Notes: generated by a model not told the origin, from the letters alone. A stretch of 34,486 nucleotides of DNA from an uncultured Xenococcaceae cyanobacterium (GCA_937996665.1 CALKUU010000349.1:1-34486); one strand, 5' to 3'; shown: positions 25,048 to 33,504, counted from the first letter of the stretch. Program-made: numbers and translations.

Positions 25048-25554
25048 TTAAATCGTTTTTCCTAGAATAATCAGATCTTGATTTTGGTGAGCAAGCTTAG
25101 CTACTTGTGGGAGTTTTCCCCATTGAGCGAAATTGTATTTTTGAAAAAGTCTTAAACTAGGCTCGTTGTGGGCAAAAATAAATCCTAATAAGATCTTAAT
25201 CTGTAGCTGGGGACATGTGGCGATCGCCTGCTGTAGTAAATAACTCCCAAGTCCTTGCTGCCTATTTTCTGGTGCGATATAAATACTCAGCTCTGCTGTC
25301 TGTTGATATGCAGGGCGACCATAGAAATCGTTAAAACTTAGCCAGCCTAGAATAGGTGAACCTTCCTGACTCTGTTTTTGCTTCTCTATTACCCAGACAG
25401 GGCGAAATCGAAAGTCACGATTTTTAAGCCAATCTACCCGACTTTCGACTGTAATCTCTCTCAGGTCTGCCGTTGCCATGTGAGCTGAGATCGTGCTGTT
25501 ATAAATGTTTACGATCTCGATCAAGTCCTTGCTTAAAGCATTACGAATATGCAT
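25048..25554 (-). CDS. GNAT family N-acetyltransferase
   Basis: 168 residues. GNAT fold: N-terminal IRNALSKDLIEIVNIYNSTI, and the acetyl-CoA loop ENRQQGLGSYLLQQAI (96-111) that matches the Q/R-x-x-G-x-G/A motif. The opening and the LGWLSFNDFYGRPAYQQTAELSIY strand resemble the phosphinothricin/YncA-type subgroup. The substrate is unknown. Monocistronic-looking, 130 bp upstream of rpsU on the same strand. Confidence 0.88.
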   Translation of the reverse strand: MHIRNALSKDLIEIVNIYNSTISAHMATADLREITVESRVDWLKNRDFRFRPVWVIEKQKQSQEGSPILGWLSFNDFYGRPAYQQTAELSIYIAPENRQQGLGSYLLQQAIATCPQLQIKILLGFIFAHNEPSLRLFQKYNFAQWGKLPQVAKLAHQNQDLIILGKTI

Positions 25555-25687
25555 GTAGTGTTATGTAGATTTAAAAACGAATTCTCAAGCTATTTTAAAT
25601 TTAAGGTTATAGTCTCTACTTTCTTGTACAAAATAAAAGAGTTTGTGGCTGTTGACTAATAACCTTAAAATAGCCGTTTTGACTTAG

Positions 25688-25933
25688 CTAATTACAAAGG
25701 TGCGGGAGCAATGATTTTGGTTGCCGCTTTTCTGTGGCTAGACACAACTCAACATTATTATTGACCAACTTAAGTCGAGATATTTTTTCACCTTGACCAT
25801 CACCGCTTGTTCCGTTGCTAAAAATAATTGTCCAAAATGAGTCAAAAACTGTTGTGGTTTTGAGATTAATTTTTACTTCTAGAGAAGCGCAGTTATAATT
25901 TGCATATTTCCTTTGCCATAGTAATGCTTTTTT
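25688..25933 (-). pseudogene. 81-codon minus-strand open frame without a start codon (possible gene remnant)
   Basis: Between stops at 25934-25936 and 25688-25690 there is an uninterrupted minus-strand frame, reading KKALLWQRKYANYNCASLEV, then INLKTTTVFDSFWTIIFSNG, and ending KRQPKSLLPHLCN. Its amino-acid make-up looks protein-like and it has no ATG, GTG or TTG near its 5' end; the first TTG lies well inside. An ATG in a neighbouring frame (about 25914) stops after 8 codons, so a frameshift is possible. I do not recognise the family. It could equally be chance in a 386-bp gap. Confidence 0.3.
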
Positions 25934-25940
25934 CTATCTA

Positions 25941-27350
25941 ATGAAGCACCAGATCCGTAAATTATATGAGAGCTTTGCTGATAATTTAGTCGAGTTCAGT
26001 CGTCAACATGGAGCTAGATCCTGGTTGGTCTTTCTTTTTGTCTTTGCACTTATTGTGGCGATGTCCTCGTCTGGATTATCGACAGAAATGACTCTTGTTC
26101 ACGAGATTTCGTCTACTCCAGAAGCATTTACTGAGATTAATGTCTCCTCTGCTCCAGTTTCCCCCCAGTCAGAACCTGAACTCAGCCAGGACAGATTGCC
26201 AAAGCCCACTTCCCCTTATTTGAAAACTGTTCAACAATGTGACCGAAATCAGGAGACAAGGGGCGTTTGGTTGACGAATGTTGATAGTGATGTTTTGTTT
26301 GCGAAGAAAAATACGCGTCAAGCGATCGCCAATCTAGCAAGGCTTAATTTCAATACTCTTTACCCTGCTGTTTGGAATTGGGGTCATACTCTCTATCCTT
26401 CTCCTGTGGCTGAGGCTGTTACTGGGATCAAAATAGATCCTCATCCTGGGTTTAAAAATCGTGATGTTCTTCAAGAAATTGTCGAGGAAGGTCATGCTGC
26501 TCAAATGAGTGTAATCCCCTGGTTTGAGTTTGGGTTTATGGCTCCGGCAGATTCTACGTTGGCAACACTTCATCCTGAATGGTTGGTCAAAAAAAGTAAT
26601 GGCAGCACAATCTGGTGGGAAGGAAAGACTCACAAGCGAGTCTGGCTCAACCCTCTTCACCCAGAAGTTCAAAAATTTATTACCGATTTAGTGGTGGAAT
26701 TAGTCGCTAACTATGATGTCGACGGCATTCAAGTAGACGATCATTTTGGCTACCCTGCCGAATTTGGTTACGACGATTATACTGTTGCTTTATATCAACA
26801 AGAACATCAAGGAAAACAACCACCGAGTGATGCCAAAGACCCCGATTGGATTAGGTGGCGTGCTGATAAAATCACTGCTTATATGAAGACTCTATTTACT
26901 GCAATTAAAGCTTCTAATCCTGATGCCATCGTGTCTGTTTCTCCAAATCCCCAAAAATTTTCTCTCAATTCTTTTTTGCTTGATTGGAATACTTGGCGGA
27001 AAAAAGGCTTGATTGAAGAATTAATAGTCCAAGTATATCGACCAAATCAGACTAGTTTTATTCATGAATTATCTCAGCCAGAAATGATTGCAGCCCAAAA
27101 ACACATTCCGGTTAGTATTGGCATTCTTTCTGGATTAAAAGGGCGTCCTGTTTTGTCTGGACAGCTTAAACGACAAGTTCAAATTGCTCGCGATCGCAAA
27201 TTTGCAGGAGTATCTTTTTTCTTTTATGAAAGTCTCTGGAATCTTGCTCGCGAGTCTCCCGAATCCAGAAAAGAAACTCTGTCTGGTCTTTTTAAACAAC
27301 CTGTTGGTCGGCAGCAACAATCTTGCCGATTCATCTCTCATCATCAATGA
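25941..27350 (+). CDS. GHL10/glycosyl hydrolase family 10-like protein, membrane-anchored
   Basis: 469 residues. A hydrophobic segment (about 28-47) acts as a signal peptide or anchor, then a Ser/Pro-rich linker. From about 100 the GHL10 (PF02638-type) TIM-barrel begins with RGVWLTNVDSDVLF, then FNTLYPAVWNWGHTLYPS, VIPWFEFGFMAP, VWLNPLHPEVQKFITDLVVE, and VDGIQVDDHFGYP, whose Asp pair is in the position of the family's catalytic acids. It ends with FAGVSFFFYESLW. Role: hydrolysis of an envelope or exopolysaccharide glycan; substrate unknown. The stop is 27 bp before the cNMP-methyltransferase gene, likely the same transcript. Confidence 0.88.
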   Translation: MKHQIRKLYESFADNLVEFSRQHGARSWLVFLFVFALIVAMSSSGLSTEMTLVHEISSTPEAFTEINVSSAPVSPQSEPELSQDRLPKPTSPYLKTVQQCDRNQETRGVWLTNVDSDVLFAKKNTRQAIANLARLNFNTLYPAVWNWGHTLYPSPVAEAVTGIKIDPHPGFKNRDVLQEIVEEGHAAQMSVIPWFEFGFMAPADSTLATLHPEWLVKKSNGSTIWWEGKTHKRVWLNPLHPEVQKFITDLVVELVANYDVDGIQVDDHFGYPAEFGYDDYTVALYQQEHQGKQPPSDAKDPDWIRWRADKITAYMKTLFTAIKASNPDAIVSVSPNPQKFSLNSFLLDWNTWRKKGLIEELIVQVYRPNQTSFIHELSQPEMIAAQKHIPVSIGILSGLKGRPVLSGQLKRQVQIARDRKFAGVSFFFYESLWNLARESPESRKETLSGLFKQPVGRQQQSCRFISHHQ

Positions 27351-27377
27351 TTCTTTGCTCTCAATTTCTAGTAACTT

Positions 27378-28838
27378 ATGGAAAGTAAATTAAAATTTCT
27401 CACCGCTGAAGATTACAACCTTTTAAGGGAGAAAGGGAAGATTGCTGTTTTTCATAAAAATGAAATTCTGATCAAGGAAGGCTCTTCTCCGCAATCGATT
27501 TATATTTTGCAGAAAGGAATGGTTCGCCTCGAAAAAGCAACCATTGGCTCAGGAGTGGCGATCGCAATCTTGGTTCCTGGGGATGTTTTTGGCGAGATGT
27601 CTTTTCTCGAAGAAGAGATTAAAAGTGCCAAGGTTGTTGCCCAAGATCGTGCGGAAGTAATGATTTTGGAGCAAAATCAACTCTACTCATTATTAGTTTC
27701 TGTTCCTGGTTTATCGGCTCGTTTCTACCAATCAATTGCCTACAATCTTTCTTGGCGTTTGCGCGAGACAAACTCTTTAATTGCTTCTTTAACTAGAATA
27801 ATTAGTTCTTCCCCTCACCCCGAACCAAGAAGAACTAGTGATGAGGGTCAAGAGCGAATTCCTCCTGAACTGATTGGCGAAATAGAATTGTTTAAGCATG
27901 ATCTTTTGGAAGTCGAAAAGAATTTACGAGCTAAGGTCATTACCGAAGAAGTTGCCCAGGAAACAGTTAATCGAGTCTGTGGAATGGTGGCAAATTCTCT
28001 GCGTGAGCAAATTATTCATCATCAAGATATTGAAAAAGCGATCGGCACATACATTTTTCGAGAGTCGTTTCCGTTTTTTATGCTCAGTAGCTTTATTGAT
28101 TTAACTTTTCGTCAACCTCGTAATTGTGGCAATGATTCTTATGTTGTCGAAGTTTTATCTCAAAATGAACCAGAAGGGGATGGTCATTTAGGGGTTTATA
28201 TAGATCATTGGATTCGTTCGATTCCTACTTGTTTGGCACTCAAAAATCGTGGGGGGATTATCACTGCTACTTTGAAAGAGTTAGCTAGTAACTGGAATGG
28301 GGAAACACCGATGCCAGTTACTAGTCTAGCTAGCGGTGCGGCGACAGAGATTTTGGATTTATTTTTGAATGCTCAACCGCCCAATGTTCATGTGAGTTGT
28401 ATTGATATCAACCATAAACATCTGCACTATGCAGCTAATTTATCTCGTAAACTCGGTTTTCAAGAATATTTAACCTGTATTCAAGATAATATTTTTCTAA
28501 TTGCTCAAGGTCATAGCTGTGTTCACTTGTCTCCCCAGCAAATGATTTACAGCGTTACCCTAGGTAATTATTTGAGCGATCGCGAATTTATTGCTGTTCT
28601 AGATTGGATTTACGATCACTTATTGCCCAACGGAACAGTTATTCTGGGTAATTTTCATGCCTCGAATCCAGATCGACTGCTGCTAGAACATATTCTAGAG
28701 TGGCATTTAATTTATCGCTCGGCAGAACAGTTAGAAAAACTTTTTGGTCGCTCAAAGTTTCGATCTTTACCTGTCACAATTGAGTCGGATGAGTTTGGGG
28801 TCGAGCTGTTTGCAGTCTGCACCAAAACCTGGGCTTAA
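27378..28838 (+). CDS. Cyclic-nucleotide-binding domain fused to a PhcB-like SAM methyltransferase
   Basis: 486 residues. Residues 8-125 form a Crp-like cNMP-binding domain, with the cassette FGEMSFLEEEIKSAKVVA (71-88). Glu73 is kept, but the canonical Arg of RSA is Lys82, so cAMP affinity is doubtful. Residues 143-163 are a Pro/Ser/Arg stretch whose DNA contains nested inverted repeats. A central helical region follows. The C-terminal 200 residues are a class I methyltransferase: VTSLASGAATEILDLF (motif I), CIDINHKHLHYA (acidic ribose ligand), then NYLSDREF and LLPNGTVILGN. The region resembles the 3-hydroxypalmitate methyl ester (PhcB-type) synthase group. There is no DNA-binding HTH. It is probably an operon with the upstream GHL10 gene. 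Confidence 0.8.
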   Translation: MESKLKFLTAEDYNLLREKGKIAVFHKNEILIKEGSSPQSIYILQKGMVRLEKATIGSGVAIAILVPGDVFGEMSFLEEEIKSAKVVAQDRAEVMILEQNQLYSLLVSVPGLSARFYQSIAYNLSWRLRETNSLIASLTRIISSSPHPEPRRTSDEGQERIPPELIGEIELFKHDLLEVEKNLRAKVITEEVAQETVNRVCGMVANSLREQIIHHQDIEKAIGTYIFRESFPFFMLSSFIDLTFRQPRNCGNDSYVVEVLSQNEPEGDGHLGVYIDHWIRSIPTCLALKNRGGIITATLKELASNWNGETPMPVTSLASGAATEILDLFLNAQPPNVHVSCIDINHKHLHYAANLSRKLGFQEYLTCIQDNIFLIAQGHSCVHLSPQQMIYSVTLGNYLSDREFIAVLDWIYDHLLPNGTVILGNFHASNPDRLLLEHILEWHLIYRSAEQLEKLFGRSKFRSLPVTIESDEFGVELFAVCTKTWA

Positions 28839-28854
28839 AGCTTTTTTTCGTTAA

Positions 28855-28889
28855 GAACTTCGAACTTCGAACTCCTAATTCCTAATTCG
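28855..28889. repeat. Heptamer tandem repeat (STRR type), five units
   Basis: GAACTTC GAACTTC GAACTCC TAATTCC TAATTCG: five 7-base units with drift from one sub-motif to another, just after a CTTTTTTTCG run. It lies between convergent genes. Short heptamer repeats of this kind are common in cyanobacterial intergenic DNA. Confidence 0.7.
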
Positions 28890-28921
28890 TCAACTTCTCA
28901 CCGTTACTCTCAACCCCACAA

Positions 28922-29572
28922 CTAGGAGTCTTGAGGTGCCAACACACCGTGTAAAAAGATATCAGCAATTCCCTCTGCCATTTCTTGCATTGCTTTGGGA
29001 GATGCCTGGGGATCGATGATCGTTGACTCTGAAAATCCAGCGATCGCAAACATGCCCAAAAATACCTGTGCCACAATTCTTGGATTGGTGCGACGATAAA
29101 TTCCTTTGTCCATAGCCGTTTCAAAAAAAGCTTCTGCCACACCTGTCATTTTACTGATGACTTCAGATTGAATTTTTTCTCTTAATTCAGGATGATATTG
29201 AGCTTCAAAAAAACAAACCTTAAGTAAATCAGCGTTGGCATGCATGTTGAGCATTCTTCGTTTCATCATCTGAGAGATTGCCTTACAATCACCCATTTCA
29301 CTTAGCTCGGTGAGCAAATCGGTCAGAATCTCAATCCAACCTTCGGTGGCAACTTCAATCAGAATTGCTTTCTTGTTGGAGAAATATCGAAAAAGGGTTC
29401 CTTCGGCAACTTTCGCTTGACTCGCTAGGTCTTTGGTGGTTGTGCCATCGTAACCTCGACGGGCAAATAACTTTCTTGCCGCTTTTAAAATGCGCTCCCT
29501 GACATCTTCTTCAGATGACTTTGATTTCTGAAGGGAGCATTTTTTAAGGTTTCGCCGAGAGAAAACTTGCAT
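28922..29572 (-). CDS. TetR/AcrR family transcriptional regulator
   Basis: 216 residues. N-terminal TetR helix-turn-helix (about 25-70): VRERILKAARKLFARRGYDG then TKDLASQAKVAEGTLFRYFSNKKAIL. The C-terminal ligand domain is helical, with CFFEAQYHPELREK and a conserved-looking IVAQVFLGMFAIAG. It is a homodimeric repressor with unknown ligand. Divergent from the M16 peptidase gene with 188 bp between starts, an interval containing two inverted repeats. Autoregulation and control of the peptidase gene are plausible. Confidence 0.9.
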   Translation of the reverse strand: MQVFSRRNLKKCSLQKSKSSEEDVRERILKAARKLFARRGYDGTTTKDLASQAKVAEGTLFRYFSNKKAILIEVATEGWIEILTDLLTELSEMGDCKAISQMMKRRMLNMHANADLLKVCFFEAQYHPELREKIQSEVISKMTGVAEAFFETAMDKGIYRRTNPRIVAQVFLGMFAIAGFSESTIIDPQASPKAMQEMAEGIADIFLHGVLAPQDS

Positions 29573-29642
29573 AATGGTAAGGGGTAATTAAAAAAGATTC
29601 TAGTGAAGATCATCTAAAAAAAGCTAATTAACCCATTACCTA

Positions 29643-29658
29643 GTTTGACTAGTTAAAC
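29643..29658. promoter_or_regulatory. Candidate TetR operator palindrome
   Basis: GTTTGACTAGTTAAAC is a 16-bp near-perfect palindrome (centre ACTAGT, one mismatched pair at the G/T position). It lies between the divergent TetR and M16 genes, 71 bp from the TetR start and 103 bp from the peptidase start. Size and symmetry suit a TetR dimer site. Binding is inference. Confidence 0.5.
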
Positions 29659-29688
29659 CGTTATTAATTAATCACTTCCTTAATAACG
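29659..29688. promoter_or_regulatory. Perfect 9-bp inverted repeat next to the candidate operator
   Basis: CGTTATTAA (29659-29667) and TTAATAACG (29680-29688), perfect inversion with a 12-bp spacer, abutting the previous palindrome. It could be a second operator or an RNA hairpin in one of the two divergent leaders. No U-run follows. Confidence 0.45.
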
Positions 29689-29760
29689 AGGTGTGCTTTT
29701 TGCAAAGATGTTTCCTGGGATATTTTCTCGTTTGTGATGTAACTCTGACTTTTTTAGAAT

Positions 29761-31341
29761 ATGTTGAATCGGCAACAAAAATCAATTTTTAGGCACTTCA
29801 TTAAGTTTTTGATAGTTTTGGTGGTTATAGGGGCTAGTTCTCTACTTTTGCCAGTTAGAGCTTGGGCAGATGAAAGCGTTAAGCAAAATTCTGTTATTAC
29901 AGCAGAAACAAGATCGATTGAACAGTATTTGGAAAATTTCAGCGATCGCATTCATGAATTTCGCTTAAAAAACGGCATGAAATTTATTGTGCTCGAAAAT
30001 CATGATGCGCCAGTCGTTTCTTTTGTAACCTATGCCAACGTTGGTGGTGTCGATGAACCAGATGGGCAAACTGGAGTCGCTCACTTCTTAGAGCATTTAG
30101 CCTTTAAGGGAACTCCATTAATTGGTACGAATAATTACCAGGCTGAAAAACCTCTTTTAAAGCGCCTTGATAATATTTTTGAGCAAATTAAAGTTGCTGA
30201 GGAAGAAGGCGATCGCAAACAACTCAAACAACTGCAATCAAGATTTAAAAGTTTGCAATCTAGTGCCAGCAGTTTTGTGAAGCAAAATGAGTATGGTCAA
30301 ATCGTCGATACCGCAGGAGGCGTGGGCTTAAATGCAGCCACTTCTGCTGACTATACCAGTTACTTTTATAGCTTTCCCTCTAACAAACTTGAATTGTGGA
30401 TGTCTTTGGAGTCAGATAGATTTTTAGAGCCAGTCTTTAGGGAGTTTTATCAAGAGAAACAGGTAATTCTCGAAGAAAGACGCCTGCGAACTGATAATTC
30501 GCCAATCGGCAAGATGATTGAACAATTTTTGGGTACTGCTTTTACCGAGCATCCCTACAAAAGACCCACCATTGGTTTTGAGGAAGATATTAGAAACCTA
30601 TCGAGGAGTAATGTTCGCAAATTTTTTAATAAATATTACACTCCTAGCAACCTTACCCTTGTTATTGCTGGAGATGTTAACCCGAAGCAGGTTACTAAGT
30701 TGGCAAAAACCTATTTTGGGCGCTTTTCCGCTGGCAAAACACCCCCTCAAGTTCAATTAATTGAGCCAACTCAACCCAAAAGTAAAGAGTTTGTCTTGCA
30801 ATTGCCCACTCAACCGTTATATCTAGAGGGCTATCATATTCCTGGGGTTAGTAGTCCTGACTATCCAATTTATGAAGTGATGTCCAATTTACTGAGTAGT
30901 GGCAGAACTTCTCGCCTCTATCAGTCCTTAGTAGAGAAACAGCAAATTGCCCTGTCTGCCCAAGGATTTAGTGGTTTCCCTGGAGATAAATATCCTAATC
31001 TCATGCTCTTTTTTGCTTCGACGGCTCCTGGTCACACGGTTGAAGAAGTAGCGATCGCTTTGGATCAAGAAATTGATCTTCTAAAAACCCAACCGGTTGC
31101 GACAGAGGAGTTAGACCGAGTCAAAACTCAACTCAAAGCAGGCTTAATTCGGAGTCTTGATTCTAATATTGGGATGGCAAGAACTTTGGCGGAATACGAG
31201 GGAAAAACGGGATCTTGGCAAAAACTATTTGAGGACTTACAAACGATTATTGATGTAACTCCCCAAGATATTCAAAGAGTTGCCAAAGCTACTTTCACCG
31301 AAAATAATCGCACAGTTGGAAAATTGTTATCTAGTCGTTAA
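29761..31341 (+). CDS. M16 family zinc peptidase (insulinase/processing-protease type), exported
   Basis: 526 residues. A signal peptide (about 12-36, PVRAWA cleavage-like end) sends it to the periplasm or lumen. Inverted zinc motif HFLEH (His108, Glu111, His112) in TGVAHFLEHLAFKGT, with a downstream Glu in the EFYQEKQVILEERR helix. An extra charged helical insert of about 60 residues (125-185) separates the motif from GGVGLNAATSADYTSYFYSFP. The C-terminal inactive-type M16 half is present (RTSRLYQSLVEKQQIALSAQ). Family members degrade or process peptides. Divergent from TetR, and 63 bp upstream of recQ on the same strand, so co-transcription is possible. Confidence 0.92.
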   Translation: MLNRQQKSIFRHFIKFLIVLVVIGASSLLLPVRAWADESVKQNSVITAETRSIEQYLENFSDRIHEFRLKNGMKFIVLENHDAPVVSFVTYANVGGVDEPDGQTGVAHFLEHLAFKGTPLIGTNNYQAEKPLLKRLDNIFEQIKVAEEEGDRKQLKQLQSRFKSLQSSASSFVKQNEYGQIVDTAGGVGLNAATSADYTSYFYSFPSNKLELWMSLESDRFLEPVFREFYQEKQVILEERRLRTDNSPIGKMIEQFLGTAFTEHPYKRPTIGFEEDIRNLSRSNVRKFFNKYYTPSNLTLVIAGDVNPKQVTKLAKTYFGRFSAGKTPPQVQLIEPTQPKSKEFVLQLPTQPLYLEGYHIPGVSSPDYPIYEVMSNLLSSGRTSRLYQSLVEKQQIALSAQGFSGFPGDKYPNLMLFFASTAPGHTVEEVAIALDQEIDLLKTQPVATEELDRVKTQLKAGLIRSLDSNIGMARTLAEYEGKTGSWQKLFEDLQTIIDVTPQDIQRVAKATFTENNRTVGKLLSSR

Positions 31342-31404
31342 TTATTTGTTGGCGACTTATGTAGTGGCTAATTTTTGTCCATTATCTCAAGGAAATTACA
31401 GGAG

Positions 31405-32844
31405 ATGGATCGGCAGACAATTATCTCAACCTTGCTTGAAGTTTGGAGTTACTCGGATTTTCGTCCACCCCAATTTGAGGTCATTACTTCTTTGCTTGCA
31501 GAGCAAGATACCTTGGTCGTTATGCCGACAGGTGGCGGCAAATCACTTTGTTTTCAATTGCCAGCACTATTGCAGTCAGGTTTAACAATCGTGGTTTCGC
31601 CCCTGATTGCTCTGATGGAAAATCAAGTCCAACAACTTGAACAACTCCAGAATCGGCAATTAAAAGCTTGTCTACTTCACAGTCAACAAAGCAAAAGCGA
31701 TCGCCGCTCAATTTTAGGTAATTTAAATCAGTTTAAGCTCCTCTATATTGCTCCTGAAACTCTACTCAGTCCTCCTGTTTGGCAAAAACTAATTCAACCA
31801 GATTTGGAGATTAACTATCTAGTGGTTGATGAAGCTCATTGTCTGGTGCAATGGGGTGCAACTTTTCGCCCTAGCTATACGCGACTGGGAGCAATTCGCA
31901 ATTCTCTGCTAACTCACAAGCCAACAGGATCTAAGCTAACTCTGGCTGCTTTTACTGCTACTGCCGATCCCTTGACACAAAGAAAAATTACTCAGTCCTT
32001 AGGATTAAAAAAACCGCAAAGATTTGTTTTTAGTCCCTATCGTTCTAATCTCAACCTCCAAGTACAAACTATCTGGACTCCTCGTCAGCGCAAAAATAAA
32101 ACCCTGCATTTTGCCCAGCAACATCAGAAACAAGCGGGTCTAATTTATGTCCAGTCGCGCCGAACCAGTGAAGAGCTGGCAGCTTATCTACAAGCGCAAC
32201 AATTAAAAGTAGCAGCCTACCATGCCGGTTTGCTTAGTAGTCGCAAAAGAGCGATCGAATTAGATTGGCTCAGAGGCAAACTCCCCATTGTGATTTGTAC
32301 CTCGGCTTTTGGGATGGGCATAGACAAGAAAAATTGTCGGTGGGTCTTGCACTATCAAGTCCCTGGGTTACTAGCTGAATATATTCAAGAAGTTGGGCGT
32401 AGTGGTAGAGATGGTAATTTGGCTGATGGTTTAGCTTTAGCTAGCGAACCAACAGGTTTACTTGAACCGAGCGATCAGCAACGGATTAAATTTAGACAAA
32501 AACAACTTCAGCAGCAAAACTTAAAAGCACACAAAATCTTTGCTCAATTGCCAAACCGAGGCAATATTTTAGAAATGAGGCAGCAAATACCCGAAATTGA
32601 TTTATCATTGGGAGTTCTCCAAAATCAAGGCTTAATTCGCTGGCAAGATCCTTGGCATTTTCAGAAAAAAAGTAATCTCGTCAAAAAAACTGGATTGTCG
32701 CTTCAGTCAACATCCTCACAAATGTCTAAATTTCTCAGCACAAAAACCTGTCGTTGGCGTTTTATTTTGTCCGCCTTTGGTTTTCAGCAACAAGCTCAGA
32801 ATTTTAATTGCGGTCATTGCGATCGCTGTTTAGGCAAAAAATAA
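31405..32844 (+). CDS. recQ: RecQ-type ATP-dependent DNA helicase, short form
   Basis: 479 residues from the ATG at 31405; a TTG at 31375 would add 10. Helicase motifs: VVMPTGGGKSLCFQLPA (Walker A), VVDEAHCLVQWGATFRPSY (motif II; usual His after WG replaced by Ala), TAFTATAD, VYVQSRRTSEELA-like motif IV region, YHAGLLSS and QEVGRSGRDGNLADG (motif VI). The C-terminus ends with Cys in KTCRWR and the cluster CGHCDRC, the zinc knot of RecQ. No HRDC domain and a reduced winged-helix region. It unwinds 3'-5' DNA at stalled or broken forks. AAGGA lies 11 bp before the ATG. Confidence 0.88.
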   Translation: MDRQTIISTLLEVWSYSDFRPPQFEVITSLLAEQDTLVVMPTGGGKSLCFQLPALLQSGLTIVVSPLIALMENQVQQLEQLQNRQLKACLLHSQQSKSDRRSILGNLNQFKLLYIAPETLLSPPVWQKLIQPDLEINYLVVDEAHCLVQWGATFRPSYTRLGAIRNSLLTHKPTGSKLTLAAFTATADPLTQRKITQSLGLKKPQRFVFSPYRSNLNLQVQTIWTPRQRKNKTLHFAQQHQKQAGLIYVQSRRTSEELAAYLQAQQLKVAAYHAGLLSSRKRAIELDWLRGKLPIVICTSAFGMGIDKKNCRWVLHYQVPGLLAEYIQEVGRSGRDGNLADGLALASEPTGLLEPSDQQRIKFRQKQLQQQNLKAHKIFAQLPNRGNILEMRQQIPEIDLSLGVLQNQGLIRWQDPWHFQKKSNLVKKTGLSLQSTSSQMSKFLSTKTCRWRFILSAFGFQQQAQNFNCGHCDRCLGKK

Positions 32845-32955
32845 ATTCAACCAATTTTCTATCTAGAAATGATCAAAAATTAGTTATCTGAATTGCTGAA
32901 TTTTTAAATATCCAAGATCCAACTAAACTCCCAAGAGAATTGAATTTTTTTAATT

Positions 32956-32983
32956 CAGAACTCAGAACTCAGAACTCAGAATT
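32956..32983. repeat. Heptamer tandem repeat (STRR type), four units
   Basis: CAGAACT repeated three times, then CAGAATT, in the gap between the convergent recQ and cupin genes. The seven-base unit is like the repeat at 28855-28889 in period but not in sequence. Confidence 0.75.
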
Positions 32984-33015
32984 CCCACAACATCTATAAA
33001 AAAATTGACAGATCA

Positions 33016-33474
33016 CTAGCTATATTCTTGACCTTCTTTGTTGCTAAAAATCCAACCTCTATCACTATCTGTGGCAATTAAATCATCGTCAGGGTAAGTA
33101 ACGAAATCACCTTTGGTGCGATCTCCGATCTCTAGATACTGGGCTATTTGCTCAGATTTATTAATGAGATGATGACCATTTGCTTCTCCTCCAGGAAAAC
33201 CAGCACAATCTCCAACACCTAATTTTTGTTCTCCCTCATTAGTAACCAAAGTAATTTCTCCAGCTAAAACATAGATAAATTCGTCTTGCTTCAAATGCCA
33301 ATGTCTCAGAGCCGAACTACTTCCAGGGGCAAGAGAAACCAAATTTACCCCAAAATTAGTTAGTCCTGCTGCATTACCTAGCTTTTTTTTACTGCGACCT
33401 TTAACCACTGATTGAAACTGCTTAGGATAACTACTGTTATTTTTGCTAGGAACTGAATGAGGATCAATAATCAT
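33016..33474 (-). CDS. Cupin-domain protein
   Basis: 152 residues. A single cupin barrel: metal ligands His58, His60 and Glu65 in LRHWHLKQDEFIYVL, and His101/102 in GHHLIN. A C-terminal tail YPDDDLIATDSDRGWIFSNK extends past the barrel. Family members are diverse, with sugar epimerase-like or dioxygenase-like roles, and the substrate cannot be stated. It is 30 bp after the symporter gene's stop, on the same strand, so the pair may form one transcript. Confidence 0.85.
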   Translation of the reverse strand: MIIDPHSVPSKNNSSYPKQFQSVVKGRSKKKLGNAAGLTNFGVNLVSLAPGSSSALRHWHLKQDEFIYVLAGEITLVTNEGEQKLGVGDCAGFPGGEANGHHLINKSEQIAQYLEIGDRTKGDFVTYPDDDLIATDSDRGWIFSNKEGQEYS

Positions 33475-33504
33475 GATGTTTTGCGTTTGAGTAGATATGA
33501 CGTT

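Noticed and set aside
28855-28889. Short repeats considered as a CRISPR remnant
   Set aside because: Units are contiguous heptamers without spacers.
28882-29142. 86-codon minus-strand frame overlapping the TetR gene
   Set aside because: It is a frame-shifted shadow of the TetR C-terminus, with no start signal or domain.
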